49,075 bases of DNA from a virus. Made by a program: the position numbers and the translations under genes. Shown here piece after piece: positions 32,291 to 38,717 of the stretch. Each line of letters begins with the position of its first letter. Position 1 is the stretch's first letter. The notes beneath the pieces are model-generated. The model saw nothing but the letters and a program-made list of their open reading frames with translations. It was not told where the DNA came from and ran no database searches. Where the stretch lies: the IMG/VR virus record IMGVR_UViG_3300031857_000313, positions 1-49,075 of that record; one strand, written 5' to 3'.

Positions 32291-33282
32291 CAGAACTCAC
32301 TCACGTCGTAGACTTGGCCCCTGAACTCGATCAACCCCTCTCCAAATTTATGGCACAGCTCTGGCCACAACAATCGACCATTGAAAAAGTTTAATACAGC
32401 AAAACCACTACGGTGATTGCTTGGATTTAGTTCGGCATAGGTAAATTGAGGGCCGTCAATTTCAGCCAATGTTCCGGTATCGACCCCAAACCTCACGCCA
32501 TTATAATCACTGAACGGCGTTACTTTTAAGGAATGTAAGTGCCCACTAACCAATGAAACTCCCGCTTGGACGGTGTTGTTATGGGTAGCATGAATTCCGC
32601 CCTTATATCGGTGTTTGATAATGCACTGATCAGTAGGCCACACTGCCCAGCAAAAGTCCCAATCTGGGATATGGTCGGTGAGTTTAAACCCTTGAACTTC
32701 TTTAAACTGTGGCGCATGTTGAGCAAGCCTGTTGCCAAACCGAATGTCATGATTACCCCATGTAAACAGGAGCTTTACATTATGACGGGCGGCTTTAGCG
32801 ACCTCCTCAATCTCGCCTAAAGCACCCTGACAAGCTTTTAATTCTTGAATGACAGAGGTCTGTGGCTGGTCAGTTACATCATGTCTTGATATAGACGCAC
32901 CGTCAAATGCGTCTCCATTGCAAATCACAACCTGAGGGGCAAGCTCTTGTATCATGTACAAAAGCCCTTTAAACGCTGTGGAGCGTTGACCGGGTATGAA
33001 GTGAGCATCAGAAAATACAATTACACAGCCGTCCAGCATCCCAAGTTCAACTTGTTTTAGTGGAGAAAAAGATTTTGGTCTGCTGGCATCATATTTAGCA
33101 CTCCGAGTGTCTATACCGCCTAATTTGATATTATGGGTTTCTTCCATACTACGTCTGCGGTAGTTCACTGCTCTTTCGGTAATGCCTAGAATCTTTGATA
33201 ATTTTGTAACAGATTGATGCCTGTCCCACAGTTCTATAAACTGCTCATCTGTACAAGAATTCAGGTTATTACTTGATACCAT
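32290..33282 (-). CDS. Metallophosphoesterase with N-terminal HTH
   Basis: 330 residues. Residues ~12-46 look like an HTH (SVTKLSKILGITERAVNYRR). The rest has every calcineurin-like motif: VFSDAHF (Asp92, His94), CNGDAFD (Asp124), TWGNHD (Asn177, His178), HATHNN (His231, His234) and SGHLH (His248, His250). It would be a metal-dependent phosphatase or nuclease of the MPE family. The HTH suggests DNA as substrate or target. It overlaps the zincin gene by 14 bp, is on the strand opposite its surroundings, and forms a separate transcription unit. Confidence 0.85.
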   Translation of the reverse strand: MVSSNNLNSCTDEQFIELWDRHQSVTKLSKILGITERAVNYRRRSMEETHNIKLGGIDTRSAKYDASRPKSFSPLKQVELGMLDGCVIVFSDAHFIPGQRSTAFKGLLYMIQELAPQVVICNGDAFDGASISRHDVTDQPQTSVIQELKACQGALGEIEEVAKAARHNVKLLFTWGNHDIRFGNRLAQHAPQFKEVQGFKLTDHIPDWDFCWAVWPTDQCIIKHRYKGGIHATHNNTVQAGVSLVSGHLHSLKVTPFSDYNGVRFGVDTGTLAEIDGPQFTYAELNPSNHRSGFAVLNFFNGRLLWPELCHKFGEGLIEFRGQVYDVSEF

Positions 33283-33646
33283 GAGAATCCTTTGATGAGA
33301 GCAGGCGCTCTAACAAGTTAATAATTCGGTGCTCCTCTTTCTCCAAATCATCTTCACTGGATTTTGGATCTTGGGCTACCGTCATAAGATCGTGCAAAAA
33401 AACATGAAGTAACTCGTGCAGGGCTGTCTTGTCAAGGCTCTCTGGGGTAATCTTCTCCGCACCAAAGTCACCTAAGCGGTATATAGCCAACCTAGCCCCA
33501 TCATTAAATTCAACCGAAGCCATTGCTTGTTTGGCCGGCTTCAATCCTTTTTCAATTCTCCAGTCGCCAAGATTCAACACTTGTTGCCAATTTTTGACAC
33601 TTTGTGCAAACAATTCAGCGTGTTCTGACGTAGGAATGTTAGGCAT
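33269..33646 (-). CDS. Zincin-like metalloprotease (HExxH)
   Basis: 125 residues. LDKTALHELLHVFLHDLMTV holds HELLH (His77, Glu78, His81) plus His85, the usual zinc-binding arrangement of small phage zincins. The upstream part (LGDWRIEKGLKPAKQAMASV) is typical of the family (SprT-like and ImmA-like relatives). A C-terminal coiled coil follows. Cleavage targets are unknown; a role in antagonising host proteins is possible. First gene of the minus-strand island. Confidence 0.8.
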   Translation of the reverse strand: MPNIPTSEHAELFAQSVKNWQQVLNLGDWRIEKGLKPAKQAMASVEFNDGARLAIYRLGDFGAEKITPESLDKTALHELLHVFLHDLMTVAQDPKSSEDDLEKEEHRIINLLERLLSSKDSHGIK

Positions 33647-33682
33647 TACAAGACCTTATACAAACTTTATTACACTTTTATT

Positions 33683-33703
33683 TAATAAATAGATTATTTA
33701 TTA
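33683..33703. repeat. Perfect 9-bp dyad in AT-rich region
   Basis: TAATAAATA (33683-33691), GAT, TATTTATTA (33695-33703) is a perfect inverted repeat in the divergent 159-bp gap. It overlaps a second dyad at 33697-33720. Candidate operator or origin-like structure. Confidence 0.7.
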
Positions 33704-33720
33704 GGGTTTGTCCTAATAAA
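33697..33720. repeat. Second 9-bp dyad overlapping the first
   Basis: TTTATTAGG (33697-33705), GTTTGT, CCTAATAAA (33712-33720) is a perfect inverted repeat sharing its left arm with the previous one, so the two structures are mutually exclusive as hairpins. Confidence 0.7.
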
Positions 33721-33736
33721 AATATTTTCAAAAGAC

Positions 33737-33766
33737 TTCACAAGCGCTTTAACTTCGTGTTAAGAT
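33737..33766 (+). promoter_or_regulatory. Promoter, repeated family member
   Basis: -35 TTCACA (33737-33742), 18-bp spacer and extended -10 TGTTAAGAT (TAAGAT at 33761-33766). TTTAAC-TTC-GTGTTAA within it has an inverted TTAAC/GTTAA. The same layout occurs at 34192 and 34918 and, on the minus strand, at 28994. Confidence 0.75.
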
Positions 33767-33771
33767 GCAAT

Positions 33772-33802
33772 CACTGCAATCCGCAGTGTTACTTGAAAGA
33801 CC
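33772..33802 (+). promoter_or_regulatory. 5' stem-loop leader with TTACTTGAAAGACC
   Basis: CACTGC-AATCC-GCAGTG (33772-33788) starts at the predicted transcript start, followed by TTACTTGAAAGACC and the ATG 4 bp later. That 14-base string is repeated exactly at 34576-34589. Confidence 0.75.
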
Positions 33803-33805
33803 AAA

Positions 33806-34129
33806 ATGAGACCCATCGTAAAAGCCGCTCTGGCAATCCCTGAAATGCAATTCGCATTCGAGTGCATCTGTGCAGATGACTCACGCAAGTTTGGGAAAGA
33901 AATTACCCCTGACTTTTACTGTGACGAAGTCATCGTGAGCGAGGCTGAGTACCGCCTCTCTACCTACTTTGAAGACGGGCACATCAACGACGATATGCGC
34001 TTAGGTGAAGAAGGCGCCGAAGGCAAGAAGATTGCCCAGAAGGACGTTCGTATGCTCAAGGCGTTCATCAAGAAGTACAAGACCATGGACAGCATGTGGA
34101 GCAAGTACACCAACCACTTGATCAAATAA
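33806..34129 (+). CDS. Small unknown early protein
   Basis: 107 residues. MRPIVKAALAIPEMQFAFEC then EAEYRLSTYFEDGHINDDMR and a Lys-rich helix (QKDVRMLKAFIKKYKTMDSM). No recognised family. It has its own promoter, structured leader and downstream hairpin, so it is expressed as a separate small unit. Confidence 0.7.
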   Translation: MRPIVKAALAIPEMQFAFECICADDSRKFGKEITPDFYCDEVIVSEAEYRLSTYFEDGHINDDMRLGEEGAEGKKIAQKDVRMLKAFIKKYKTMDSMWSKYTNHLIK

Positions 34130-34132
34130 GCC

Positions 34133-34171
34133 AGTAGGGGGGTCAAACCCCCTACTAGGGAAACTACCTAG
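34133..34171 (+). terminator. Strong hairpin with competing stem, terminator-like
   Basis: AGTAGGGGG (34133-34141) pairs perfectly with CCCCCTACT (34148-34156). A second stem CTAGG (34155-34159)/CCTAG (34167-34171) shares bases with its right arm. No U-tract follows, so it may stop transcription inefficiently, protect the 3' end, or switch between forms. Confidence 0.55.
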
Positions 34172-34191
34172 AAAATAATTTAAAAAAAGAT

Positions 34192-34246
34192 TGCACACAC
34201 GCTTTAACTTAGTGTTACAATACATTCACTGCAACAAGCAGGTTAC
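34192..34246 (+). promoter_or_regulatory. Promoter and 5' stem-loop leader, repeated family member
   Basis: TGCACA (34192-34197), 18-bp spacer with TTTAACTTAGTG, -10 TACAAT (34216-34221) with extended TGT. The leader holds CTGC-AACAA-GCAG (34229-34241) near the predicted start, then GTTACATGAAAAAGGA before ATG 34266. Confidence 0.75.
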
Positions 34247-34265
34247 ATGAAAAAGGAAATTGGAA

Positions 34266-34556
34266 ATGACTACTACTACAGCTCTCAAGATCGTTGACCA
34301 ACTCGGTTTGATCGAAGACCAAATTGCCGCTCTGCAAGAGCAGGCAGACGACCTCAAGAACCAACTCAAAATGTTGGGCCAAGGTTCTTACGCTGGCACG
34401 ATGTACGTGACCACCATCAAGCACACCCCAGAGAAGAAAACGACAGCATGGTCTGCCGTTGCCAAAGAGCTGAACGCTCCTGCTGACCTGATCGCCAAGC
34501 ACACCAAGGTCACCTACAACATCCTCGCCGCCGAAACAAAGGCATTGTCAAACTAA
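34266..34556 (+). CDS. Small coiled-coil protein
   Basis: 96 residues from ATG 34266 (AAAAGGAAA upstream; TTG 34260 is less likely). An N-terminal coiled coil (LIEDQIAALQEQADDLKNQL) is followed by a small domain with GSYAGTMYVTTIKHTPEKKT, TAWSAVAKELNAP and LIAKHTKVT. This arrangement is common in phage small proteins of unknown function. It lies directly behind its own promoter. Confidence 0.7.
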   Translation: MTTTTALKIVDQLGLIEDQIAALQEQADDLKNQLKMLGQGSYAGTMYVTTIKHTPEKKTTAWSAVAKELNAPADLIAKHTKVTYNILAAETKALSN

Positions 34557-34560
34557 TCCC

Positions 34561-34589
34561 TGCCCTTCGGGGCATTTACTTGAAAGACC
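34561..34589 (+). promoter_or_regulatory. UUCG hairpin plus TTACTTGAAAGACC leader
   Basis: TGCCC-TTCG-GGGCA (34561-34574) is a stable tetraloop hairpin just after the previous stop, followed directly by TTACTTGAAAGACC (34576-34589), identical to 33789-33802. No good -10 precedes it, so this leader is likely reached by read-through. Confidence 0.65.
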
Positions 34590-34592
34590 ATT

Positions 34593-34907
34593 ATGAACTT
34601 TGAAAACATCTACACAGAAGCCCTCAACGCCGCCAAAGCCGCTGAGTCCGCATTTATGGAAAAGCATGGCGAGCCACTGTACTGTGGCTTTGCTTGGGTT
34701 GACTTGCCAAGCGCTCGTGTTCCCTTTGTGAACTGGTGCAAGAAAAACAATGTCGGTCGCAAGCACTGGCAAAAGGGCTGGTCTATCTGGAACCCAGCCA
34801 ACAACCCAACACAGTCCATGGACGTCAAAGAAGCCGGCGCCTATGCATTCGCAGAAGTCCTGCGCAAGCACGGCATCACAGCTTACGCAGGATCAAGGGC
34901 AGATTAA
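34593..34907 (+). CDS. Small conserved phage protein
   Basis: 104 residues. YCGFAWVDLPSARVPFVNWC, then GRKHWQKGWSIWNPANNPTQ and SMDVKEAGAYAFAEVLRKHG. This 'CGFAWV...WNPxxxxTQSMxxKxAGAxAFAxVLxxHGI' pattern is known from small phage proteins of unknown function. It may bind an anion or ligand, but no catalytic site is seen. Confidence 0.75.
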   Translation: MNFENIYTEALNAAKAAESAFMEKHGEPLYCGFAWVDLPSARVPFVNWCKKNNVGRKHWQKGWSIWNPANNPTQSMDVKEAGAYAFAEVLRKHGITAYAGSRAD

Positions 34908-34912
34908 AAGAT

Positions 34913-34936
34913 GGGGCTTGTGCCCCTCTTTAATTT
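34913..34936 (+). terminator. Terminator overlapping next promoter
   Basis: GGGGC-TTGT-GCCCC (34913-34926) followed by TCTTTAATTT. The -35 of the next promoter (TTGTGC, 34918-34923) lies within the hairpin, so termination and re-initiation are packed together. Confidence 0.65.
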
Positions 34937-34980
34937 CATGTTACAATGCAATCACGCCAATCAGGCGTTTACTTGAAGGA
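34918..34980 (+). promoter_or_regulatory. Promoter and 5' stem-loop leader, repeated family member
   Basis: TTGTGC (34918-34923), 18-bp spacer with TTTAATTTCATG, -10 TACAAT (34942-34947), extended TGT. The leader holds ACGCC-AATCA-GGCGT (34954-34968), then TTACTTGAAGGA, and ATG follows at 34988. Confidence 0.75.
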
Positions 34981-34987
34981 AATTAAA

Positions 34988-35179
34988 ATGGCAAATGAAA
35001 TTGAAACATCATTCAACACTGAAGCGCAAGTCCGCATTAGCGTTGACCAGTACGACAGCGGAGTATGGCTGTGCCTGCAAGGGCGCCGTGCAATGATGAG
35101 CGCCGTAATGACTCGCGCCGAAGCTGAGCAATTGCTGGCTAATTTGCAACTCGTCCTTGCTAAAGAGGTGACAGCATGA
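34988..35179 (+). CDS. Small unknown protein
   Basis: 63 residues. A beta N-terminus (AQVRISVDQYDSGVWLCLQG) and a helix (TRAEAEQLLANLQLVLAKEV). This small alpha/beta layout is common in tiny phage proteins. The stop is coupled to the next start through AGGTGACAGCATGA. Confidence 0.65.
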   Translation: MANEIETSFNTEAQVRISVDQYDSGVWLCLQGRRAMMSAVMTRAEAEQLLANLQLVLAKEVTA

Positions 35180-35334
35180 CCACTTTATTTAAATTGGAAG
35201 AGCACCTCATGATGCTGTTGGTCGAAGACAAGATCTGCTTCGAAGAGGGCGATTGGGATCATTTGGCAAAAATCCGTATGGCCATAGACGACACACGCGA
35301 TCAGATCGAGTCTTTCAAAAAGGTGACAGCATGA
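35176..35334 (+). CDS. 52-residue helical protein
   Basis: MTTLFKLEEHLMMLLVEDKI then DHLAKIRMAIDDTRDQIESF; helical, acidic. ATGA overlaps at both ends. The junctions before and after it carry the same 14-base AGGTGACAGCATGA. Function unknown. Confidence 0.65.
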   Translation: MTTLFKLEEHLMMLLVEDKICFEEGDWDHLAKIRMAIDDTRDQIESFKKVTA

Positions 35335-35510
35335 GCGAGACCAACATGAGCCCGTACATCAAAGGTTTCAACGCAGGTGTGGACTGCGTTTTGACCGAAA
35401 TCGAGCGACTTGAGAAAACAGGGGCTCTGAGCCTCGATCAGCTACTCAAGCACCTTGACCCTCAACGAGATCAAAAAATGGCTCAAACGCCCGATAAAGG
35501 TGCTCTATGA
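35331..35510 (+). CDS. 59-residue unknown protein
   Basis: MSETNMSPYIKGFNAGVDCV then LTEIERLEKTGALSLDQLLK and a charged tail. Helical, 'GFNxGxDxVxxEIE' is a common small-phage-protein look. Coupled to both neighbours. Confidence 0.65.
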   Translation: MSETNMSPYIKGFNAGVDCVLTEIERLEKTGALSLDQLLKHLDPQRDQKMAQTPDKGAL

Positions 35511-35755
35511 GGCTTTCTGTGATCAAGAGCGTACGAGTTACGCTTCGCGGAATACCTGACGGTATAACTTTAGAAGATCTATCTGAGCTTTTGGATAGAT
35601 CAAAATACAACATAAGGAAAGCGTTAAAGAACATGCCTGACGTGTACATAGATCGATGGGAAGTAGCACCAAGAGGGCAATTCAAAGCTATTTGGTGCAT
35701 CGTTACCCCGCCAGAAGATTGTCCAAGACCTAATGGGAGAAGTCATGATAATTAA
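35507..35755 (+). CDS. Small winged-helix-like protein
   Basis: 82 residues. SVRVTLRGIPDGITLEDLSE then LLDRSKYNIRKALKNMPDVY and IDRWEVAPRGQFKAIWCIV: helix-turn-helix followed by a beta wing. It looks like a small DNA-binding regulator, assigned by layout only. Starts in ATGA. Confidence 0.6.
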   Translation: MRLSVIKSVRVTLRGIPDGITLEDLSELLDRSKYNIRKALKNMPDVYIDRWEVAPRGQFKAIWCIVTPPEDCPRPNGRSHDN

Positions 35756-36041
35756 ACGTGCAATTGCTGTAGAAAGCCTTACAAAGGTTTGCGAGGAAAG
35801 CCTAAACCTAATCAAGCAATTGATTGATGCCGACAACGATGTATATGCCAAGGGGTTTGAAGATGGCATGGCGGCGCAAGCTAAAGTGCAACAGACTTTA
35901 AAACCTTTTGCAGGGCTTACGGATGAGGAGATTCAGAAGGCTTTGGGTGTAACGCCTGAGAGCTCCAACTGGAACATGGTCATGGTGCTCGAATGGGCAA
36001 AGAAGATTGAAACCGCAATACTGGAGAAAAACAATGGATGA
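35745..36041 (+). CDS. Small unknown protein
   Basis: 98 residues from ATG 35745 (GGGAGA upstream), overlapping the previous gene by 11 bp. IKRAIAVESLTKVCEESLNL is followed by an acidic helix and LKPFAGLTDEEIQKALGVTP, SNWNMVMVLEWAKKIETAI. The 'AxLTDEEIxxxxG' element is widespread in phage helical proteins. Function unknown. Confidence 0.65.
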   Translation: MIIKRAIAVESLTKVCEESLNLIKQLIDADNDVYAKGFEDGMAAQAKVQQTLKPFAGLTDEEIQKALGVTPESSNWNMVMVLEWAKKIETAILEKNNG

Positions 36042-36186
36042 TGATATTCAAGACTACATGCGCCCTTGGAAAGGGTTGACAGAAGACGAAGCAATTGAGC
36101 TTTTGCCTATTGGTGATTGGGAAATTGAATCTACTTTAGTGTTTGCTCGAGCAATTGAAGCCAAACTCAAAGAGAAGAACACATGA
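36034..36186 (+). CDS. 50-residue unknown protein
   Basis: MDDDIQDYMRPWKGLTEDEA then LPIGDWEIESTLVFARAIEA; shares the 'GLTxxExI' and 'FARAIE/EWAKKIE' style with the preceding gene. ATG 36034 overlaps the previous stop by 8 bp and the next start by 4 bp (ATGA). Confidence 0.6.
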   Translation: MDDDIQDYMRPWKGLTEDEAIELLPIGDWEIESTLVFARAIEAKLKEKNT

Positions 36187-36419
36187 TCAAGTACGAGGGC
36201 TATGACGAAGCGATCATTGGCCCCGCCATGATCTGGCGTGATCGACAACAGGTTCAGGTACTCGTGTACGACGCCGAAAAGATAAGGGAAATACTCATGC
36301 GTGATGGCATAACCGCCGAAGAAGCAAGAGAGTACATAGAGTTCAACATTGAGGGTGGCTACCTAGGAATTACAACTCCTGTGTTGGCTTGGTCTCAAGA
36401 CTTTTGGGACGAAGAATGA
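36183..36419 (+). CDS. Small unknown protein
   Basis: 78 residues. YDEAIIGPAMIWRDRQQVQV then RDGITAEEAREYIEFNIEGG, then LGITTPVLAW. This 'DGMTxEEAxEYxEFNxxGAxxGxxTP' pattern is very common in tiny phage proteins of unknown function. ATGA-coupled on both sides. Confidence 0.75.
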   Translation: MIKYEGYDEAIIGPAMIWRDRQQVQVLVYDAEKIREILMRDGITAEEAREYIEFNIEGGYLGITTPVLAWSQDFWDEE

Positions 36420-36583
36420 CTGAGCAAGAAACGATTGCAGAGCTACAGGTCAAGGTGCAAGAACTTGAGTCAAAGCTGAAACACGCCACAGTAAAAGCCG
36501 CAAACCTTGAGAAACAAAACAAAGAATTCAAGCTAACTATCAAGGACATGGATAGAAGAATAATGAGGGGACTGAAGGACTGA
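36416..36583 (+). CDS. 55-residue coiled-coil protein
   Basis: MTEQETIAELQVKVQELESK, then a Lys/Asn-rich helix to the end; heptad pattern throughout, no other motif. Starts in an ATGA overlap, last gene before terminase. Confidence 0.65.
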   Translation: MTEQETIAELQVKVQELESKLKHATVKAANLEKQNKEFKLTIKDMDRRIMRGLKD

Positions 36584-36634
36584 TTGCATACAAACACAAA
36601 GATCCGTTAAACTTTGGGTTAAAGGAGTGCAGTG

Positions 36635-37189
36635 ATGGCCAAGAAACCAAAGAGTCTTTCCAGCGACCCAGTCGCCGATGTGACAGGTAAGCCGCAAACA
36701 AAAGAGGTGACCAAGACAGGCAGACCTTCCAAGTACACGGATGAGCTAGTCAATACCATCTGTTTACGTATAGCAGAAGGGGAAAGTCTGAACAAAATAT
36801 GCAAAGACGAGAAGATGCCAGACAAGGCGACCGTGTTCCGTTGGTTGGTGAACGATCAAGTCTTTTGCGACAAATACGCACGTGCGCGTGAACTTCAGGC
36901 TGAGACGCAGTTTGATGAATTGATCGACATCGTTGACCAACACCCTGATTTAGCTCACGTCATAGGCAAAAACGGTGAGGTGATCGAGGTCAAGTTCGAT
37001 TCTTCCTACGTACAGTGGATGAAGCTTAGGGTTGACACCCGCAAGTGGACAGCCGCTCGCATGGCGCCTAAGAAGTACGGTGAGCACAAGCAGGCTGAAC
37101 AAGAGTTCGATCCGATGGTCATTGACGTGGATGTGAAGAAGATGATGGACGTTGCCCTTAAGCGTCTTGAGATGTCACGGATCAATTGA
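36635..37189 (+). CDS. terS: Terminase small subunit
   Basis: 184 residues from ATG 36635, with AAAGGAG 7 bp upstream. A Lys-rich N-terminus leads to GRPSKYTDELVNTICLRIAE then GESLNKICKDEKMPDKATVF, an HTH typical of Sf6-like small terminase proteins that bind packaging sites. A central helical oligomerisation part (ARELQAETQFDELIDIVDQH) and RVDTRKWTAARMAPKKYGEH follow, then an acidic C-terminus. The stop overlaps terL (TGATG), as expected. Confidence 0.9.
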   Translation: MAKKPKSLSSDPVADVTGKPQTKEVTKTGRPSKYTDELVNTICLRIAEGESLNKICKDEKMPDKATVFRWLVNDQVFCDKYARARELQAETQFDELIDIVDQHPDLAHVIGKNGEVIEVKFDSSYVQWMKLRVDTRKWTAARMAPKKYGEHKQAEQEFDPMVIDVDVKKMMDVALKRLEMSRIN

Positions 37190-38658
37190 TGAGCGAAACA
37201 AGAATCATCAGTGATGCTGAGGCCAATCAACTTACCGCGGAACTCTTAAAAGAAGTCCAACAGAAAGCCAGCCCCTACTGGCGTATAGCCATTGCAAAGC
37301 GCTCAGAATGGCTTACAGGCGCTTTTGATCACCAGAAGCCACCAGAGGGTGAGCCTTGGGGTGAAGACAAGCAATGGGGAATATGGCTCATGTTAGCTGG
37401 CCGAGGCGCCGGCAAGACCCGTACCGCGGCTGAACAGCTTTGGTGGTGGGCATGGGAGAACCCCAAAACCCGATGGCTCGTGTCAGCTCCTACGTCTATG
37501 GACGTTAGGGGTACGTGTTTTGAGGGTGAGTCAGGGCTGATGGCTGTGATCCCACCTGCGTTGATACGAGACTACAACAAAGCCCTACATGAAATTGTCC
37601 TAATCAACGGGAGCCTGATCAAAGGTATCAGCGCCAGCGAACCTGATCGCTTCCGTGGTGGCCAGTATCACGGCGCATGGCTGGACGAGCTGGCCGCTTG
37701 GGATTACCTTGACGAAGCGTGGTACAACATCCAGTTCGCCGTGCGTCTAAAGAAGGACGACGGTAGGACGCAGATCATTGCCACGACTACCCCACGTCCC
37801 AAAGACCTGATCGTAGAGCTCATAGGGCGTGAAGGAGACGACGTAGCGCTCACCACGGCATCTACCTATGTCAACCTAGAAAACCTTGCGCCAAGCTTCA
37901 AGAAGCAGATCCTCGCCTTTGAAGGAACCCGCATAGGACGTCAGGAAATCCACGCGGAGCTCATAGACCCCGAGGAATCAGGTATCGTCAAGCGCGAGAT
38001 GTTTAAGCTTTGGGCGCCCAACAAGGCGTTCCCCAAGTTCGAGTACATCCTACAAAGCTACGATTGCGCCAGCTCAGAGAAGACTGTCAACGATCCAACA
38101 GCGTCCATCACGTTCGGCGTGTTCAAGCCACTAGACGGCCCCATGTCCGCGATGGTGATCGACTGTTGGCAGGATCGCCTGCAATACCCAGACCTACGCC
38201 CCAAGGTGATTGAGGAGTACGACGTGGTGTACGGCGAGGGCAAAGAGAAGAAGCGCATAGACCTAATCCTTGTGGAGGACAAGTCCTCGGGCATAGCTCT
38301 TATACAAGACTTGCAACGAGCGCACCTGCCTGTTCGGGCGTACAACCCCGGTCGGGCTGACAAGATCCAACGCCTGAACATCGTGTCCAACATCATCGCC
38401 GCTGGGCGTGTATGGATCCCTGAGAGCGGCGTTAGGAGGGGCTACGTCAAGGACTGGGCTGAGGGCTTCGTGTCCCAGATCTGTAGCTTCCCTGACTCAA
38501 CCCACGACGACTTTGTGGACGCCTGCACCCAAGGCTTGCGGTTCCTACGCGATGCTGGCTGGCTGGACATCGATGGCGCCCCAAGGGACGACTATGACGA
38601 GGACGACTACTTGGACAGTGGCATGGCTAAGAAGCGCGAGAACCCATATTCACAATGA
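37189..38658 (+). CDS. terL: Terminase large subunit
   Basis: 489 residues. ATPase: Walker A LAGRGAGKTRTA (Lys76, Thr77), Walker B AWLDEL near 163-168, and coupling motif IIATTTPRP. Nuclease: SYDCASSEKTVNDP (Asp292), LVEDKSSG near 361 and DDFVDACTQ near 440, giving the three acidic clusters of the RNase H-like domain. It packages DNA through the portal. ATG 37189 overlaps the terS stop by one base; the TTG just upstream is not needed. It is separated from the portal by two giant genes, unlike the common neighbouring order. Confidence 0.95.
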   Translation: MSETRIISDAEANQLTAELLKEVQQKASPYWRIAIAKRSEWLTGAFDHQKPPEGEPWGEDKQWGIWLMLAGRGAGKTRTAAEQLWWWAWENPKTRWLVSAPTSMDVRGTCFEGESGLMAVIPPALIRDYNKALHEIVLINGSLIKGISASEPDRFRGGQYHGAWLDELAAWDYLDEAWYNIQFAVRLKKDDGRTQIIATTTPRPKDLIVELIGREGDDVALTTASTYVNLENLAPSFKKQILAFEGTRIGRQEIHAELIDPEESGIVKREMFKLWAPNKAFPKFEYILQSYDCASSEKTVNDPTASITFGVFKPLDGPMSAMVIDCWQDRLQYPDLRPKVIEEYDVVYGEGKEKKRIDLILVEDKSSGIALIQDLQRAHLPVRAYNPGRADKIQRLNIVSNIIAAGRVWIPESGVRRGYVKDWAEGFVSQICSFPDSTHDDFVDACTQGLRFLRDAGWLDIDGAPRDDYDEDDYLDSGMAKKRENPYSQ

Positions 38659-38714
38659 TGGACGAACTCCAACACCCAAGGTATCATTGGGCTAACAGCA
38701 ACTCAGCGGGATAA
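38655..38714 (+). CDS. Possible 19-residue peptide
   Basis: ATGATG at 38655 overlaps the terL stop and opens MMDELQHPRYHWANSNSAG, ending 3 bp before the next gene. Perfect packing fits translational coupling, but the peptide is very short and could be chance. Confidence 0.3.
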   Translation: MMDELQHPRYHWANSNSAG

Positions 38715-38717
38715 GCC

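Noticed and set aside
36606-36626. GTTAAACTTTGGGTTAAAGGA resembling the repeated promoter core
   Set aside because: Spacing is one base off, there is no good -10 and no leader hairpin, and the transcript would start almost at the ATG. The AAAGGAG part serves as the terS ribosome site.
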